From assembly GCF_001468135.1 (NCBI RefSeq), contig NZ_LNYU01000042.1, positions 1 to 37,539 on the forward strand: 37,539 bases of DNA, given 5' to 3'. The notes beneath the pieces are model-generated. The model searched no databases. It saw only the letters and a program-made list of their open reading frames with translations, and was not told the origin of the DNA. This document shows, piece after piece, positions 8,860 to 20,205 of the stretch (position 1 is the stretch's first letter; each line of letters begins with the position of its first letter). A program made the position numbers and the translations under genes. This DNA is from Legionella santicrucis (lineage in GTDB: Bacteria; Pseudomonadota; Gammaproteobacteria; Legionellales; Legionellaceae).

Positions 8860-10227
8860 TTAATGGCTTAGTGTATCAGTACTTTTATGTTCCAGTTCAT
8901 CATCTTCTTCTTCACTAGATTCATCTTTCTTACCTGTTAAGAAAGAGAGTTTACTTAGTGCTGAAGCGATATAACTTTTGGATGCTTTTTCTGGAATTTT
9001 ACCTTCTTTGTTAAACTCTTCAACAACATGATGTAATGCCACATTACGACAATCATGAATCATGTCAATGCATAGATTAAAAATAGTTTTTAAATCAAAA
9101 CCTGCGATTTCAGAAAAAAGGTGCTTGGTGCGTATGGATTTTTTGTCATCGGTTTTAGGCTCAACTGCAAGAAAACGCATGAATTGAGTTGTTGAAAAAA
9201 TTAATGCTTCGATATCTTGCGCATCTACCTCGCCTTTTTTACCCAGAATTTTATTTAATCCCTTATGAATAATGGAGTTTTCTGTGCTGGTTAATATGGC
9301 GGAAGCATATTCATCATCAATTTGTTTACGTACAAGATGCATTGCTCCAGCAAGAACGGCTAGTTTTTCCGATTCACTAATTCCTGTGGCTTGAACAGCT
9401 GCTTTTATTGCATTCAAAAAATGAAGTTGGGCAGCACGGTGTAATCCTAGTTTGTTAATTTTTGAAACATTTTTATCTGCAAGTTCATCTTTGATTAAAT
9501 CAGCAAGAGCAAGAGTTAGGTCGTTCCAAGTTCCAAAGCGCCCTGTAGCTGATATAGGAGATTTTTTGTGCGCAGCGTACTCGCCTATAAATATAGGTTT
9601 TTTCTCTTCAGTAACGGGAGCTTCTTTTTTTTCTTCAACACTAGGAGGAGTAGGTTTTTCAAAAACTACAATTGTTTGCCCATTAGCAACTAAGGAATCA
9701 ACGATTGCTTTTTCAGCATTTTTTGATAGTAGATAACTGGTTTCAACAAGTTCATTTAAATGATTCGTAGGAATTGCGCGGAGAATGTGGTCTTTCTTGA
9801 ATCCTTTACGTGAATCATTATTGATAAAAATTTGCTTTAAGAATTCATTAAGCGCAGTGTAAAATTTAGAGGTTTGATAGAGATCGGGTTTATTTTCTGC
9901 ACGGACTTCAGAATTGATTCCTATTATATTTGCCAAGCTGTCGCTCAGTAAGCCAGAAGAATCCAGCATGCCACGCTTATTTTCAATGTCTCTCATAACT
10001 GTTTGCATTGCACCGTAAAAAGTGAGTGCTGCAGCTTGAGATTTTATTGTTTTATCACTTACTTGCTCTTCTAATCTGTTCAATATGGCAGAGAGATATT
10101 GCAGTTCATACTTTCTTGGATTAGAGAGGTCTTCAATTTTTCCTTTTTTATCACGTTTTAATAATACGTCCACAGCGTCATTAAATTCTTTTTTTAATGT
10201 ACTTAATTCCTTTAACTCAAACGTCAT
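8860..10227 (-). CDS. unknown duplicated helical protein, candidate Dot/Icm effector
   Basis: I do not recognise a named family. The ATG at 10227 has GGAG seven bases upstream; an in-frame ATG at 10248 has no such site, so I take the 455-aa form. The protein is soluble, mostly helical, and appears to contain two copies of a domain of about 140 residues (roughly residues 15-155 and 234-375): both begin with [F/W]ND, then share a [Y/H]-[L/F]-x-x-A-I segment, a GAM segment and an F-x-x-x-L segment before a K-x-x-H pair. A Pro/Glu/Lys-rich linker (about 190-228) separates them. The C-terminus carries an acidic cluster (ESSEEEDDELEH) just before the last residues, like the E-block of many Dot/Icm secretion signals. 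Effector status is inference. A perfect TATAAT on the minus strand at 10318-10323 could be its -10 element. Confidence 0.75.
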   Translation of the reverse strand: MTFELKELSTLKKEFNDAVDVLLKRDKKGKIEDLSNPRKYELQYLSAILNRLEEQVSDKTIKSQAAALTFYGAMQTVMRDIENKRGMLDSSGLLSDSLANIIGINSEVRAENKPDLYQTSKFYTALNEFLKQIFINNDSRKGFKKDHILRAIPTNHLNELVETSYLLSKNAEKAIVDSLVANGQTIVVFEKPTPPSVEEKKEAPVTEEKKPIFIGEYAAHKKSPISATGRFGTWNDLTLALADLIKDELADKNVSKINKLGLHRAAQLHFLNAIKAAVQATGISESEKLAVLAGAMHLVRKQIDDEYASAILTSTENSIIHKGLNKILGKKGEVDAQDIEALIFSTTQFMRFLAVEPKTDDKKSIRTKHLFSEIAGFDLKTIFNLCIDMIHDCRNVALHHVVEEFNKEGKIPEKASKSYIASALSKLSFLTGKKDESSEEEDDELEHKSTDTLSH

Positions 10228-10567
10228 GTTTAGTCTCCAAATGTCCAATAGATAAATGTAAGTTCATCTTACAAGGCCTCAGTGTAAACTAAAGTAATCT
10301 TCACGTCATGTATTTTCATTATACAATTTTAGTATTTTTAAAAACTTAATAAAATTCATTATGTTATTTACGCTTATTTGGGATCAATACCGCTTTTTTT
10401 TGAAAAAAAGCATGAAAAAATGTAAAATAATGAGTAATATTTCTCTGTTTTTACTATTTTTATGACGCTGTTTGGGTAAAGAATTATCTTTTAGACCACG
10501 TTATGCAGTGCCACACGCTCATGATTTTCTCTGTAGAGCTAGGGGGCGTTTTTTATGAGGTTTTGTA
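10228..10567. other. 340-base divergent intergenic region
   Basis: No gene seen. The segment is strongly AT-rich. It holds a minus-strand TATAAT (10318-10323) that could serve the 455-aa gene, an A/T hairpin at 10392-10411 (GC, T-run, A-run, GC), and a forward sigma-70-like promoter at 10400-10428. A short frame from 10503 overlaps the glycosyltransferase and is probably not real. Confidence 0.6.
10400..10428 (+). promoter_or_regulatory. putative sigma-70 promoter of glycosyltransferase gene
   Basis: TTGAAA at 10400-10405, a 17-base spacer and TAAAAT at 10423-10428: five of six matches at each element. The -35 overlaps the A/T hairpin at 10392-10411. Use of this promoter would give a leader of about 130 bases before the TTG start at 10568. 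Confidence 0.45.
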
Positions 10568-12067
10568 TTGGACATCAAAAACGAGAAGCAGTTGTCACGA
10601 CTCTTTCTTAATAATGCTGTATTTGCATTATTTTTTCTCCTTGTGTGTCGAATTATTTCCATGTGTTTTATTCCACTTAATGATGTTTCGGAAGCACGTT
10701 ATGCTGAGATTGCTCGAAAGATGTTGGAAACTGGTAATTGGGTAACGCCACAGCATGATTATGGAGTTCCTTTTTGGGCTAAACCGCCTTTGTCGACTTG
10801 GCTCTCTGCTTTCTCAATGAAGCTTTTTGGTATTAATGAATTTGCTGTTCGTCTTCCAGGATTGCTTTTGTCATTAGCTGTTTTATGGCTTGTTTGGGGC
10901 TTAGCAAAAAAGCATAGCGGTTCTTTGATTGCTATGATTACTACTTTGGTTTTAGCGGGAACGTTGTATTTTTTCCTTGATGCTGGAACAGTGATGACCG
11001 ATCCGTCCTTAGTCTTTTGTGTGACTTTGGTCATGGTGTCATTTTGGTATGCCTTGGTTGATGGAAAGAAGCTATGGTCTTATGGTTTTTTTATCGCTTT
11101 AGGATTGGGTTTGTTAGCGAAGGGGCCAGTTGCTATTATTTTACCCGGTATGCCTTTATTTTTTTGGGTTTTGATACGGAATCAATGGCGCAATTTATGG
11201 AAAAGATTGCCTTGGATCAAAGGCATAGTGATTATGTTTGCTATAGCACTTCCTTGGTATATTTGGGCTGAGCTGCGAACTCCTGGATTTTTAAATTATT
11301 TTATTATTGGTGAAAACTTCAATCGGTTTTTAAAACCTGGATGGGGGGGCGATAAATATGGGTATGCCCACAAGGAATATTGGGGGATGATTTGGATTTA
11401 TGCTGCATCAGGAATTTTTCCTTGGTGCCTTCTTGGACTTGCTTGGTTTATCAAATGCAGACATAACGTTCGTAAAGTATTTCAAGATAATGATGGATGG
11501 TTAAGTTATTTTTTTCTTTGTACAGTAGTTCCTCTGTTCTTTTTTACATTCTCTAGCAATATTATTTATACTTATGTTTTTTGTAGTTTACCTGCTTTCT
11601 CATTATTTTTTGTTGAATATTGGGATCGCGTAGGTGTAATGATTAGGGCAAAAAACTTGGTTTTAGGATTATCTTTAGTTGTAGGAGTAATCTTTTTAGC
11701 GGCTACGCTTGCTTTTAATACCGTGCCTGAAGTAGTTTCAAAAACTCAAAAGCCTGTGATTGCTGCATGGTTAAAACAACATCCAGCAGCAGAGGACTAC
11801 CTGATTTATTGGGATTATAAAACAGAGTTTTCAGCACAATTTTATGCAAGAGGAAAAGTAAAATTTGCTTTTAGTGAAAAAGAACTTTGCCATTTGTTAA
11901 CCAACTATCGTGAAGATTACTTGGCTATTAATCCATCTGAAACAAAAGACGTGCCCCCAATTTTGTTGAATAAAATGGAGCTAATCCAACATGTTTATGC
12001 AGGCGATAAGCCATTCTTATTGATGCGTGTTCCAGTTGCCGCAAGTAATTTATGTGCTCACGCATAA
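10568..12067 (+). CDS. ArnT/PMT-like membrane glycosyltransferase (GT83)
   Basis: Integral membrane glycosyltransferase of the ArnT/PMT superfamily, which transfers a sugar from a polyprenyl-phosphate donor to lipid A or another acceptor on the periplasmic side. The first periplasmic loop carries the hallmark DVSEARYAEIARKML (about residues 38-52) followed by GNWVTPQ and WAKPPLSTW, matching the ArnT pattern D/E-x-RYAE...KPPL. About ten to twelve hydrophobic segments extend to residue 400, with a small C-terminal soluble domain. It uses a TTG start at 10568 with AGG spaced seven bases upstream. The length (499 aa) is a little shorter than E. coli ArnT (550). Whether the donor is Ara4N is not shown; no arn synthesis genes are nearby. 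Confidence 0.85.
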   Translation: MDIKNEKQLSRLFLNNAVFALFFLLVCRIISMCFIPLNDVSEARYAEIARKMLETGNWVTPQHDYGVPFWAKPPLSTWLSAFSMKLFGINEFAVRLPGLLLSLAVLWLVWGLAKKHSGSLIAMITTLVLAGTLYFFLDAGTVMTDPSLVFCVTLVMVSFWYALVDGKKLWSYGFFIALGLGLLAKGPVAIILPGMPLFFWVLIRNQWRNLWKRLPWIKGIVIMFAIALPWYIWAELRTPGFLNYFIIGENFNRFLKPGWGGDKYGYAHKEYWGMIWIYAASGIFPWCLLGLAWFIKCRHNVRKVFQDNDGWLSYFFLCTVVPLFFFTFSSNIIYTYVFCSLPAFSLFFVEYWDRVGVMIRAKNLVLGLSLVVGVIFLAATLAFNTVPEVVSKTQKPVIAAWLKQHPAAEDYLIYWDYKTEFSAQFYARGKVKFAFSEKELCHLLTNYREDYLAINPSETKDVPPILLNKMELIQHVYAGDKPFLLMRVPVAASNLCAHA

Positions 12068-12103
12068 AACTTGGTTGGGGGGATGTAACCAGTTTTGTTT
12101 TTT
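12066..12103 (+). terminator. Rho-independent terminator after glycosyltransferase
   Basis: An 11-base left arm (AAAACTTGGTT, overlapping the stop codon) pairs with AACCAGTTTT after a G-rich loop, with one bulged T, and is followed by TGTTTTTTAT. Confidence 0.7.
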
Positions 12104-12205
12104 ATATTAATGATTTTTTCACGATAAGTGTTTGTTCAATTAAGATACCAATTCATTTAGACTTTTGATATACTCTGGCGCAATTTTATGCCATAAGGAG
12201 TAACT

Positions 12206-13474
12206 GTGTCGCAATCTGTTGCAGTGGATTCGAGAGCTTTTGTCCCTCGTGGTGATTTAATGGCTTGGGTTGTGTGTCTTTCGGCTGGATTGTTTTTCTT
12301 TTATGAATTTTTTCAGCTCAATATTTTCGATGTCATTAATCAGCCTTTGCGTGATGACTTTCATATTGATGCAACTCAATTAAGCTGGATGTCTAGTGCT
12401 TATTTGTGGGCAGATATCTTATTTCTCCTTCCTGCGGGAGTCATTTTAGATCGTTTTTCAACGCGAACGGTTATTCTAAGTGCTATGTTTGTTTGCATTT
12501 TAGGCACCGTTGGTTTTGCGTTAACTGATTCATTTATGTTGGCTTCATTTTGCCATTTTCTCTCTGGGATAGGTAACGCATTTTGTTTCTTATCTTGTGT
12601 CGTTTTGGTATCGCATTGGTTTCCACCGAGAAGACAGGCACTTGTAATCGGTACTTTGGTTACTATGGCTTTTGTTGGCGGTATGATGGCCCATACGCCG
12701 TTTGCTTATCTTTATGAATTATTTGGGTGGCGTAATGCTTTGTTAATTGATGGCGCCGTTGGTGCTTTGTTATTACTTTGGATTTATTGGATCGTAAATG
12801 ACAAGCCTAAAAATTCACCGGCTCGGGCTCGTCTTAATCAAGGACAAGTAATGTCTGGATTTTTCAATGCATTGTCTAATCCACAGAATTGGTTAGCAGG
12901 TTTTTATACTTCTTTTCTTAATTTACCCATTATGGTTTTATGCGCCTTATGGGGAGCCAGCTACTTGCAAGTAGCCCATCATTTACCTGAAATGGCATCC
13001 AGTAATGTGGTGAGCCTTATTTTTATGGGAAGTGTTATTGGCTGCCCGTTAGCCGGATGGTTGTCTGATTCTCAAGGACGTCGTAAACCTCTAATGATCA
13101 TTGGGGCGATAGCGACTCTTATTACATTAATTCCTTTATTCTTAGACACAACTTTATCGCAATTGACGCTTAGTGTTATCTTTTTTGCTTTAGGGCTTTT
13201 TACAAGTACGCAAGTAATTACTTATCCTTTAGTGGCCGAAAGTAATTCTATAGAAAACACTGGAGCAGCTACAGGTGTCGCTTCTGTTCTTATTATGGGC
13301 GGGGGTGGAGTAGGACAAGTATTATTTGGGTGGTTAATTGCACATCATGCTGGTCAATCGGTTACAACTTATACGGTTGCTGATTTTCAATTTGCTATGT
13401 GGATATTTCCAATAACAACTGTTGCAGCTTTAATTGCTGTATTAATAACCCGAGAAACATATTGCAAACGTTAA
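12206..13474 (+). CDS. MFS transporter, Pht-like (first of tandem pair)
   Basis: Twelve-helix major facilitator transporter, 422 aa. It starts at GTG 12206 with AAGGAG five bases upstream. The loop 2-3 motif A region reads PAGVILDRFSTRTV and the fold continues as two six-helix halves (loop near residue 205). The N-terminal segment FFFYEFFQLNIF and the HWFPPRR motif are shared with the next gene, showing a duplication. The family resembles the Legionella Pht transporters (TC 2.A.1.53), several of which import amino acids or nucleosides in the vacuole. The immediate neighbourhood of deoB makes a nucleoside substrate plausible, as reported for the phtC-phtD locus of L. pneumophila, but orthology is not established here. 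Confidence 0.85.
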   Translation: MSQSVAVDSRAFVPRGDLMAWVVCLSAGLFFFYEFFQLNIFDVINQPLRDDFHIDATQLSWMSSAYLWADILFLLPAGVILDRFSTRTVILSAMFVCILGTVGFALTDSFMLASFCHFLSGIGNAFCFLSCVVLVSHWFPPRRQALVIGTLVTMAFVGGMMAHTPFAYLYELFGWRNALLIDGAVGALLLLWIYWIVNDKPKNSPARARLNQGQVMSGFFNALSNPQNWLAGFYTSFLNLPIMVLCALWGASYLQVAHHLPEMASSNVVSLIFMGSVIGCPLAGWLSDSQGRRKPLMIIGAIATLITLIPLFLDTTLSQLTLSVIFFALGLFTSTQVITYPLVAESNSIENTGAATGVASVLIMGGGGVGQVLFGWLIAHHAGQSVTTYTVADFQFAMWIFPITTVAALIAVLITRETYCKR

Positions 13475-13489
13475 AGCTGAGGAGTAAAG

Positions 13490-14770
13490 ATGCATATGGT
13501 GGATGAGTTTCAAGAATATAATGAGGTTAAATCATCCTTATTACCTTGGATGGTGTGTTTTGCTGCAACCTTATTCTTTTTCTATGAATTTATTCAAGGA
13601 AATATGTTTGCATCTATCGCTGCAAATATCATGCAAGATTATCGTATTCAAGCAGATAAAATGGCATGGTTATCCAGTATTTATTACCTTTCTAATGTAT
13701 TATTTCTTTTTGTTGCAGGAATGGTTCTTGACCGTTTCTCGATTAAAAATACTTTATTAATTGCTATGTTTTTGTGTGTGGCAAGTACATTTCTGCTTGC
13801 TTATTCCCACTCTTTTTATACAGCGCTATTTTGCCGTTTTATTACAGGCATAGGAAGCGCATTCTGTTTTTTAGGGCCTGTTCGTTTAGCATCTCATTGG
13901 TTTCCTCCAAGGCGTATGGCTTTAGTAACCGGAGCTATAGTGACTATGGCAATGGCTGGCGGCATGTTGGCACAATACCCATTAACTAAGTTAGTTCTTT
14001 TGGTGGGATGGCGCCAAGCAGTACAAGATGTCGGAATACTTGGTTTTGCCATGCTTATTGTGATGTTTTTTTGGATAAAAGAAAGACCTCAAGTTGCAAT
14101 AAAACAAAAAGCGAAACCAATAGATGTCGTATCTGCAGCTAAAAAGGCATATCTTAATACCCAGTATTTACGGGCTGCATTTTATGCCAGTTTAATGAAC
14201 ATGGCGATTGCTGTTTTTGGTGCGATGATGGGGACTTTATATTTAGAACAGCGTTTAGATATTAGTTCCGCACAAGCCTCTATAATAAATGGCATGTTAT
14301 TTTTAGGGGCAATTATTGGTTCTCCACTTGTAGGGTGGATTTCTGATAAAATTGGTTTACGAATCATTCCTATGAAAGTAGGGGTTATTACTTCACTTCT
14401 AACGTTACTTGCAGCACTTTACCTACCAGTTTCTTATAGTACTATGGCCTTTTTGTTTTTCTTGCTGGGATTTTTTACTTCAGCCCAAGTAATAAGCTAT
14501 GCCTTAGTTGCTGAAAGCAGTTCACCTGCAATGACTGCAACAGCGGTAAGTGTTATTTCCATATTGACTCAAGGTGGTTATATTATTTATCAAAATTTAT
14601 TCAGTTATTTATTAACCAATCATAGTGGTATGCAAATAATAAGTGGAACCCCAATTTATTCACTGAACGCATATCAATATGCAGCAATTATTTTACCTGT
14701 GGGATTATTCATTGCTTTTCTCATGCTTTTCGGTTTAAAAGAAACACGTTGCCAACAATTCGAGGATTAA
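13490..14770 (+). CDS. MFS transporter, Pht-like (second of tandem pair)
   Basis: Paralogue of the preceding gene, 426 aa, 12 predicted helices, with the same signatures: [12 protein letters not shown] near residue 30, [14 protein letters not shown] motif A and HWFPPRR. It begins 15 bases after the first transporter; GAGGAG precedes ATG 13490, and a second in-frame ATG two codons later is an alternative. Its stop is one base upstream of the deoB ATG, so the pair and deoB are probably one operon. Substrate unknown; nucleosides are the best guess from context. Confidence 0.85.
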   Translation: MHMVDEFQEYNEVKSSLLPWMVCFAATLFFFYEFIQGNMFASIAANIMQDYRIQADKMAWLSSIYYLSNVLFLFVAGMVLDRFSIKNTLLIAMFLCVASTFLLAYSHSFYTALFCRFITGIGSAFCFLGPVRLASHWFPPRRMALVTGAIVTMAMAGGMLAQYPLTKLVLLVGWRQAVQDVGILGFAMLIVMFFWIKERPQVAIKQKAKPIDVVSAAKKAYLNTQYLRAAFYASLMNMAIAVFGAMMGTLYLEQRLDISSAQASIINGMLFLGAIIGSPLVGWISDKIGLRIIPMKVGVITSLLTLLAALYLPVSYSTMAFLFFLLGFFTSAQVISYALVAESSSPAMTATAVSVISILTQGGYIIYQNLFSYLLTNHSGMQIISGTPIYSLNAYQYAAIILPVGLFIAFLMLFGLKETRCQQFED

Positions 14771-14771
14771 G

Positions 14772-15995
14772 ATGACAGGGAGAGTATGCATATTACTGAT
14801 GGATTCTTTTGGTATAGGTGCTAGCCTTGATGCTTCTCGCTATGGTGATGCAGGCGCTAATACATTTGTTCATATTCATGAAGCGTGTGAGCGTGGTGAT
14901 GGAGATAAAGAAGGACTTCGTCAAGGCGCGCTCACTTTACCAAATTTGGCAAAGCTGGGACTTTATCATGCGGCTTTAGCGAGTTCTGGATTACGTTTTG
15001 TTGAGTTGTCTTCTTTTGCTGAGCCTATTGGTTATTATGGCTATGCCGTTGAGCAGAGTTTAGGTAAGGATACTCCGAGTGGGCACTGGGAGTTAGCTGG
15101 TGTTCCAGTGACTTTTGAATGGGGCTATTTTCCCGAACAACCTTTTTGTTTTCCAAAAAAATTGATTGATACTTTTATCGAGCGTGCTCAATTACCTGGT
15201 GTATTGGGAGAGAAGCATGCTTCTGGTACTATAATACTTGATGAGCTCGGTGAAGAACATATACGCACTGGCAAACCTATTGTTTATACTTCTGCGGATA
15301 GTGTGTTTCAAATTGCCGCCCATGAAGAAAGTTTTGGTTTGCAGCGTTTGTATGATATTTGTGAGATTGCGCGTGACTTAGTTGATGAATACCAGATAGG
15401 TCGTGTTATCGCACGTCCATTTATTGGGCATGCAGGGGTATTTAAACGAACAGCAAATCGTAAAGACTATGCAACTTTACCACCGGCAAAAACACTACTT
15501 GACTACTTGAAAGATGCAGGTCGAGAAGTGATTAGTATTGGAAAAATTGCTGATATTTATGCACACCAAGGTATTACCCAAACCATAAAAGCTGATGGAA
15601 ATATGGCCTTATTTGATGCAACTTTGTTGGCAATAAAGACGGCCCCTAAGGGTAGTTTGATATTCACGAATTTTGTAGATTTTGATTCTTCATACGGTCA
15701 TAGACGTGATGTAATTGGTTATGCTCATGCGCTTGAAGCGTTTGATGCCCGTCTTCCAGAGCTCGATGCTCTATTACAACCCGATGACCTTGTTGTTATT
15801 GCGGCAGATCATGGTTGTGATCCTACATTTCCTGGTTCCGATCATACGCGAGAACATATTCCAGTACTTGTATATGGTCCAAGCCTTCAAAGTAAATTTA
15901 TAGGTCGTCGAGATACCTTCGCAGATGTAGGACAAAGCATTGCAGAATATCTTGGATTGGAACATTTATCCCATGGGATATCTTTTTTAAATTGA
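14772..15995 (+). CDS. deoB: phosphopentomutase
   Basis: Interconverts ribose-1-phosphate and ribose-5-phosphate (and the deoxy forms), linking nucleoside breakdown to the pentose phosphate pathway; cytosolic, manganese-dependent, alkaline phosphatase superfamily. At 407 aa it matches the usual length. Recognisable motifs: [12 protein letters not shown] near the N-terminus (metal Asp), DTPSGHWE (the Thr is the phosphorylated residue), [15 protein letters not shown], and [21 protein letters not shown] (metal Asp/His). It follows the MFS pair by a single base, which ties nucleoside transport to phosphosugar catabolism. Confidence 0.97.
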   Translation: MTGRVCILLMDSFGIGASLDASRYGDAGANTFVHIHEACERGDGDKEGLRQGALTLPNLAKLGLYHAALASSGLRFVELSSFAEPIGYYGYAVEQSLGKDTPSGHWELAGVPVTFEWGYFPEQPFCFPKKLIDTFIERAQLPGVLGEKHASGTIILDELGEEHIRTGKPIVYTSADSVFQIAAHEESFGLQRLYDICEIARDLVDEYQIGRVIARPFIGHAGVFKRTANRKDYATLPPAKTLLDYLKDAGREVISIGKIADIYAHQGITQTIKADGNMALFDATLLAIKTAPKGSLIFTNFVDFDSSYGHRRDVIGYAHALEAFDARLPELDALLQPDDLVVIAADHGCDPTFPGSDHTREHIPVLVYGPSLQSKFIGRRDTFADVGQSIAEYLGLEHLSHGISFLN

Positions 15996-16000
15996 TTAAT

Positions 16001-16029
16001 TTGACACTCTACTCTTGTTTTTTTATCAA
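16001..16029 (+). promoter_or_regulatory. putative sigma-70 promoter of hslVU
   Basis: TTGACA at 16001-16006, a 17-base spacer and TATCAA at 16024-16029. The -35 is perfect; the -10 matches four of six. It would give housekeeping expression of hslVU independent of the overlapping heat-shock-like promoter. Confidence 0.45.
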
Positions 16030-16041
16030 TCATCCCCATGT
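16014..16041 (+). promoter_or_regulatory. putative sigma-32 (RpoH) promoter of hslVU
   Basis: CTTGTT at 16014-16019, a 14-base spacer and CCCCATGT at 16034-16041. The -10 fits the enterobacterial sigma-32 consensus CCCCATNT completely and the -35 matches CTTG of CTTGAA. The predicted start lies about 26 bases before the hslV TTG. hslVU is a known heat-shock operon in E. coli. Confidence 0.55.
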
Positions 16042-16073
16042 TGAATATTCCGATTTGATTTGAGGATTTAATT

Positions 16074-16622
16074 TTGGAACAATTTCGTGGAACAACCATA
16101 CTTTCGGTACGACGTGGTAATCAGGTGGTTATTGGAGGTGATGGCCAGGTGACTTTGGGTAATACGGTAATGAAGGGAAATGCGCGTAAAGTACGACGAC
16201 TCTATAAAGACCAGGTCATAGCTGGTTTTGCTGGAGGAACTGCAGATGCATTTACTCTTTTTGAACGTTTTGAGAGCAAGTTGGAAATGCATCAGGGGCA
16301 TTTAGTGCGGGCTGCAGTTGAGCTTGCTAAAGATTGGCGAACAGATAGAATGTTACGTCGACTTGAAGCGGTTCTTGCTGTAGCAGATGTCAAATCTTCC
16401 CTAATTATTACAGGTAATGGTGATGTGATAGAGCCTGAGCACAGTTTGATTGCTATTGGTTCTGGAGGCCCTTTTGCCCAAGCTGCTGCACGAGCATTAC
16501 TGGAAAATACAGATTTATCCGCTATAGAAATAGTGCGTAAGTCATTAATGATCGCAGGCGATATCTGTATCTATACCAATAACCATTTAACTTTAGAAGA
16601 ATTAAATAATGTCAACAAATAA
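16074..16622 (+). CDS. hslV: ATP-dependent protease peptidase subunit HslV
   Basis: Proteolytic subunit of the HslVU (ClpQY) complex: a dodecamer of proteasome beta-type subunits with an N-terminal threonine nucleophile. The TTG start at 16074 (GAGG eight bases upstream) gives MEQFRG before TTILSVRRG, so removal of the six-residue propeptide exposes Thr7. Conserved GGDGQVTLG and [10 protein letters not shown] segments follow, then [14 protein letters not shown]. The length of 182 aa is normal. The 3' end overlaps hslU by 14 bases. Confidence 0.97.
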   Translation: MEQFRGTTILSVRRGNQVVIGGDGQVTLGNTVMKGNARKVRRLYKDQVIAGFAGGTADAFTLFERFESKLEMHQGHLVRAAVELAKDWRTDRMLRRLEAVLAVADVKSSLIITGNGDVIEPEHSLIAIGSGGPFAQAAARALLENTDLSAIEIVRKSLMIAGDICIYTNNHLTLEELNNVNK

Positions 16623-17979
16623 CAGCATGGTGACTAATCCTCGCGAAGTCCGAGAAGTGATGACTCCTCGAGAGATTGTCCAAGAATTAGATAAATATAT
16701 TATTGGCCAAGATAATGCGAAAAGAGCCGTGGCTATTGCTTTACGTAATCGTTGGCGTCGGATGAAAATTAAAGATCCCGCTTTACGAAATGAAATTATG
16801 CCCAAAAACATCCTTATGATAGGGCCAACGGGTGTAGGTAAAACCGAGATTGCGCGCCGTTTAGCAAAATTAGCGCGTGCTCCATTTATAAAAGTAGAGG
16901 CTACGAAATTTACCGAAGTAGGTTATGTTGGACGCGATGTAGATTCTATTCTGCGCGATTTAGCAGATATTGCAGTGAAGCAAGAACGTGAATTTGCTAT
17001 GAAAAAAGTCGAGCATTTGGCTGAAGATGCGGCTGAAGAACGAATTCTTGATGTATTACTTCCTCCTCCTCGTGGTAGTTTAACTCCTGGAGAAAAAGAC
17101 AGTACAGCCAGACAAGTATTTCGTAAGCAATTACGCGAAGGAACACTTAATGATAATGAAATTGAAATAGAAGTTTCAGCAACTCCAATAGGTATTGAAA
17201 TTATGGCTCCTCCTGGTATGGAAGAAATGACGAGCCAATTACAATCAATGTTCCAACAGGTAGGTAGTCATCGCACAAAAACACGAAAAATGACTATTGC
17301 TAAGGCAATGCAAATATTGCGTGAAGAAGAAGCTGCTAAACTGATCAATGAAGATGATATTAAGGCTCGTGCCATAGAGAATGTAGAACAAAATGGTATT
17401 GTTTTTATTGATGAATTGGATAAAGTAGCCAGACGTGCTGAAAATGGGAGTGGTGGGGATGTCTCTCGTGAAGGAGTGCAAAGAGATTTATTACCTTTAG
17501 TTGAAGGAACTACAGTTACAACTAAATACGGAATGATTCGCTCAGATCATATTTTATTCATAGCATCTGGGGCGTTTCATGTAGCGAAACCATCTGATTT
17601 GATCGCAGAATTGCAGGGTCGTCTACCCATACGCGTTGAATTATCTGCGCTTTCGGTTGAGGATTTTGTACGTATTCTTACCGAACCTACGGCATCGTTA
17701 ACACTGCAATATAGTGCTTTGATGGCAACAGAAGGCTTAACATTAACTTTTGATGAATCAGGTATCAGACGTATTGCAGAAGTAGCATGGCAAGTGAATG
17801 AGCGTACAGAAAATATTGGTGCGCGTAGGCTCTATACAGTTATGGAACGACTGTTAGAAGTGGTTTCGTTTGAAGCTACAGACAAATCAGGTGAATCTGT
17901 ATATATTGATAAGGCTTACGTAGATAAAAATCTGGGACAGCTTGTGGCAGATGAAGATTTGGCTCGTTACATTCTTTAA
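16609..17979 (+). CDS. hslU: ATP-dependent protease ATPase subunit HslU
   Basis: AAA+ unfoldase of the HslVU protease. Pfam-type layout is clear: N-terminal [17 protein letters not shown], Walker A GPTGVGKT (residues 72-79), the GYVGRDV pore loop (about 105-111), the intermediate I domain (about 112-240), Walker B FIDELD (266-271), sensor regions and the C-terminal RYIL that docks into HslV. At 456 aa it is close to the E. coli length (443). The ATG at 16609 overlaps the end of hslV; an ATG six codons later is possible. Acts in the cytosol on misfolded or regulatory proteins under stress. Confidence 0.97.
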   Translation: MSTNNSMVTNPREVREVMTPREIVQELDKYIIGQDNAKRAVAIALRNRWRRMKIKDPALRNEIMPKNILMIGPTGVGKTEIARRLAKLARAPFIKVEATKFTEVGYVGRDVDSILRDLADIAVKQEREFAMKKVEHLAEDAAEERILDVLLPPPRGSLTPGEKDSTARQVFRKQLREGTLNDNEIEIEVSATPIGIEIMAPPGMEEMTSQLQSMFQQVGSHRTKTRKMTIAKAMQILREEEAAKLINEDDIKARAIENVEQNGIVFIDELDKVARRAENGSGGDVSREGVQRDLLPLVEGTTVTTKYGMIRSDHILFIASGAFHVAKPSDLIAELQGRLPIRVELSALSVEDFVRILTEPTASLTLQYSALMATEGLTLTFDESGIRRIAEVAWQVNERTENIGARRLYTVMERLLEVVSFEATDKSGESVYIDKAYVDKNLGQLVADEDLARYIL

Positions 17980-18320
17980 ATTTAATTCAACAAGACACCT
18001 AGGTCATTGTTATTGGTTAATGTGAATTTTGGATAAAGAAGTTCCTATCTCGAACTGTTCTGGCTAAGGAGGCACTATGCGTTTCCTCAGCCAGAACGGT
18101 TCGGAGTAAATCCACATTTGTTTATACGAAATGCATATTAATTTAAAATGATTGCTCTTATATTCTTGTTACACGGATGTTATTCAAGAATAACCTGTCT
18201 TTTGGATCTATCGATATTTCTACTAGGCACGATTGTATGTGCTCTGATACTCTAATTCTAGGTTGCAATTTTCACTCAATTGTGTCAAATAAAAACTATA
18301 TGTTTTCAAGGAGAGAAAAA
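17980..18320. other. 341-base intergenic region
   Basis: No gene seen. An in-frame extension of the next gene to 18177 lacks a ribosome binding site and is Cys/Asn-rich, unlike coding sequence. The main content is the long hairpin at 18051-18103. Confidence 0.6.
18051..18103. repeat. long imperfect inverted repeat (20-bp arms)
   Basis: Arms at 18051-18070 and 18084-18103 pair over 20 positions with one G-U wobble and one A-C mismatch around a 13-base loop. The core is GTTCTGGCT with AGCCAGAAC. There is no T tract, so a simple intrinsic terminator is less likely than a palindromic repeat element or a structured RNA, but it could still end the hslVU transcript. Confidence 0.65.

Positions 18321-20197
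<1,877 letters not shown>

Positions 20198-20205
<8 letters not shown>

Noticed and set aside
9452..9736. Forward open frame of 94 codons antisense to the 455-aa gene
   Set aside because: Shadow of a strongly coding minus-strand frame that has its own ribosome binding site.
10503..10745. Open frame of 80 codons overlapping the start of the glycosyltransferase
   Set aside because: It lies in a different frame over the conserved N-terminal motif region, and the TTG start of the glycosyltransferase has better support.
18177..18320. Longer N-terminus for the 160-aa protein
   Set aside because: No ribosome binding site at 18177, whereas AAGGAG precedes ATG 18321.
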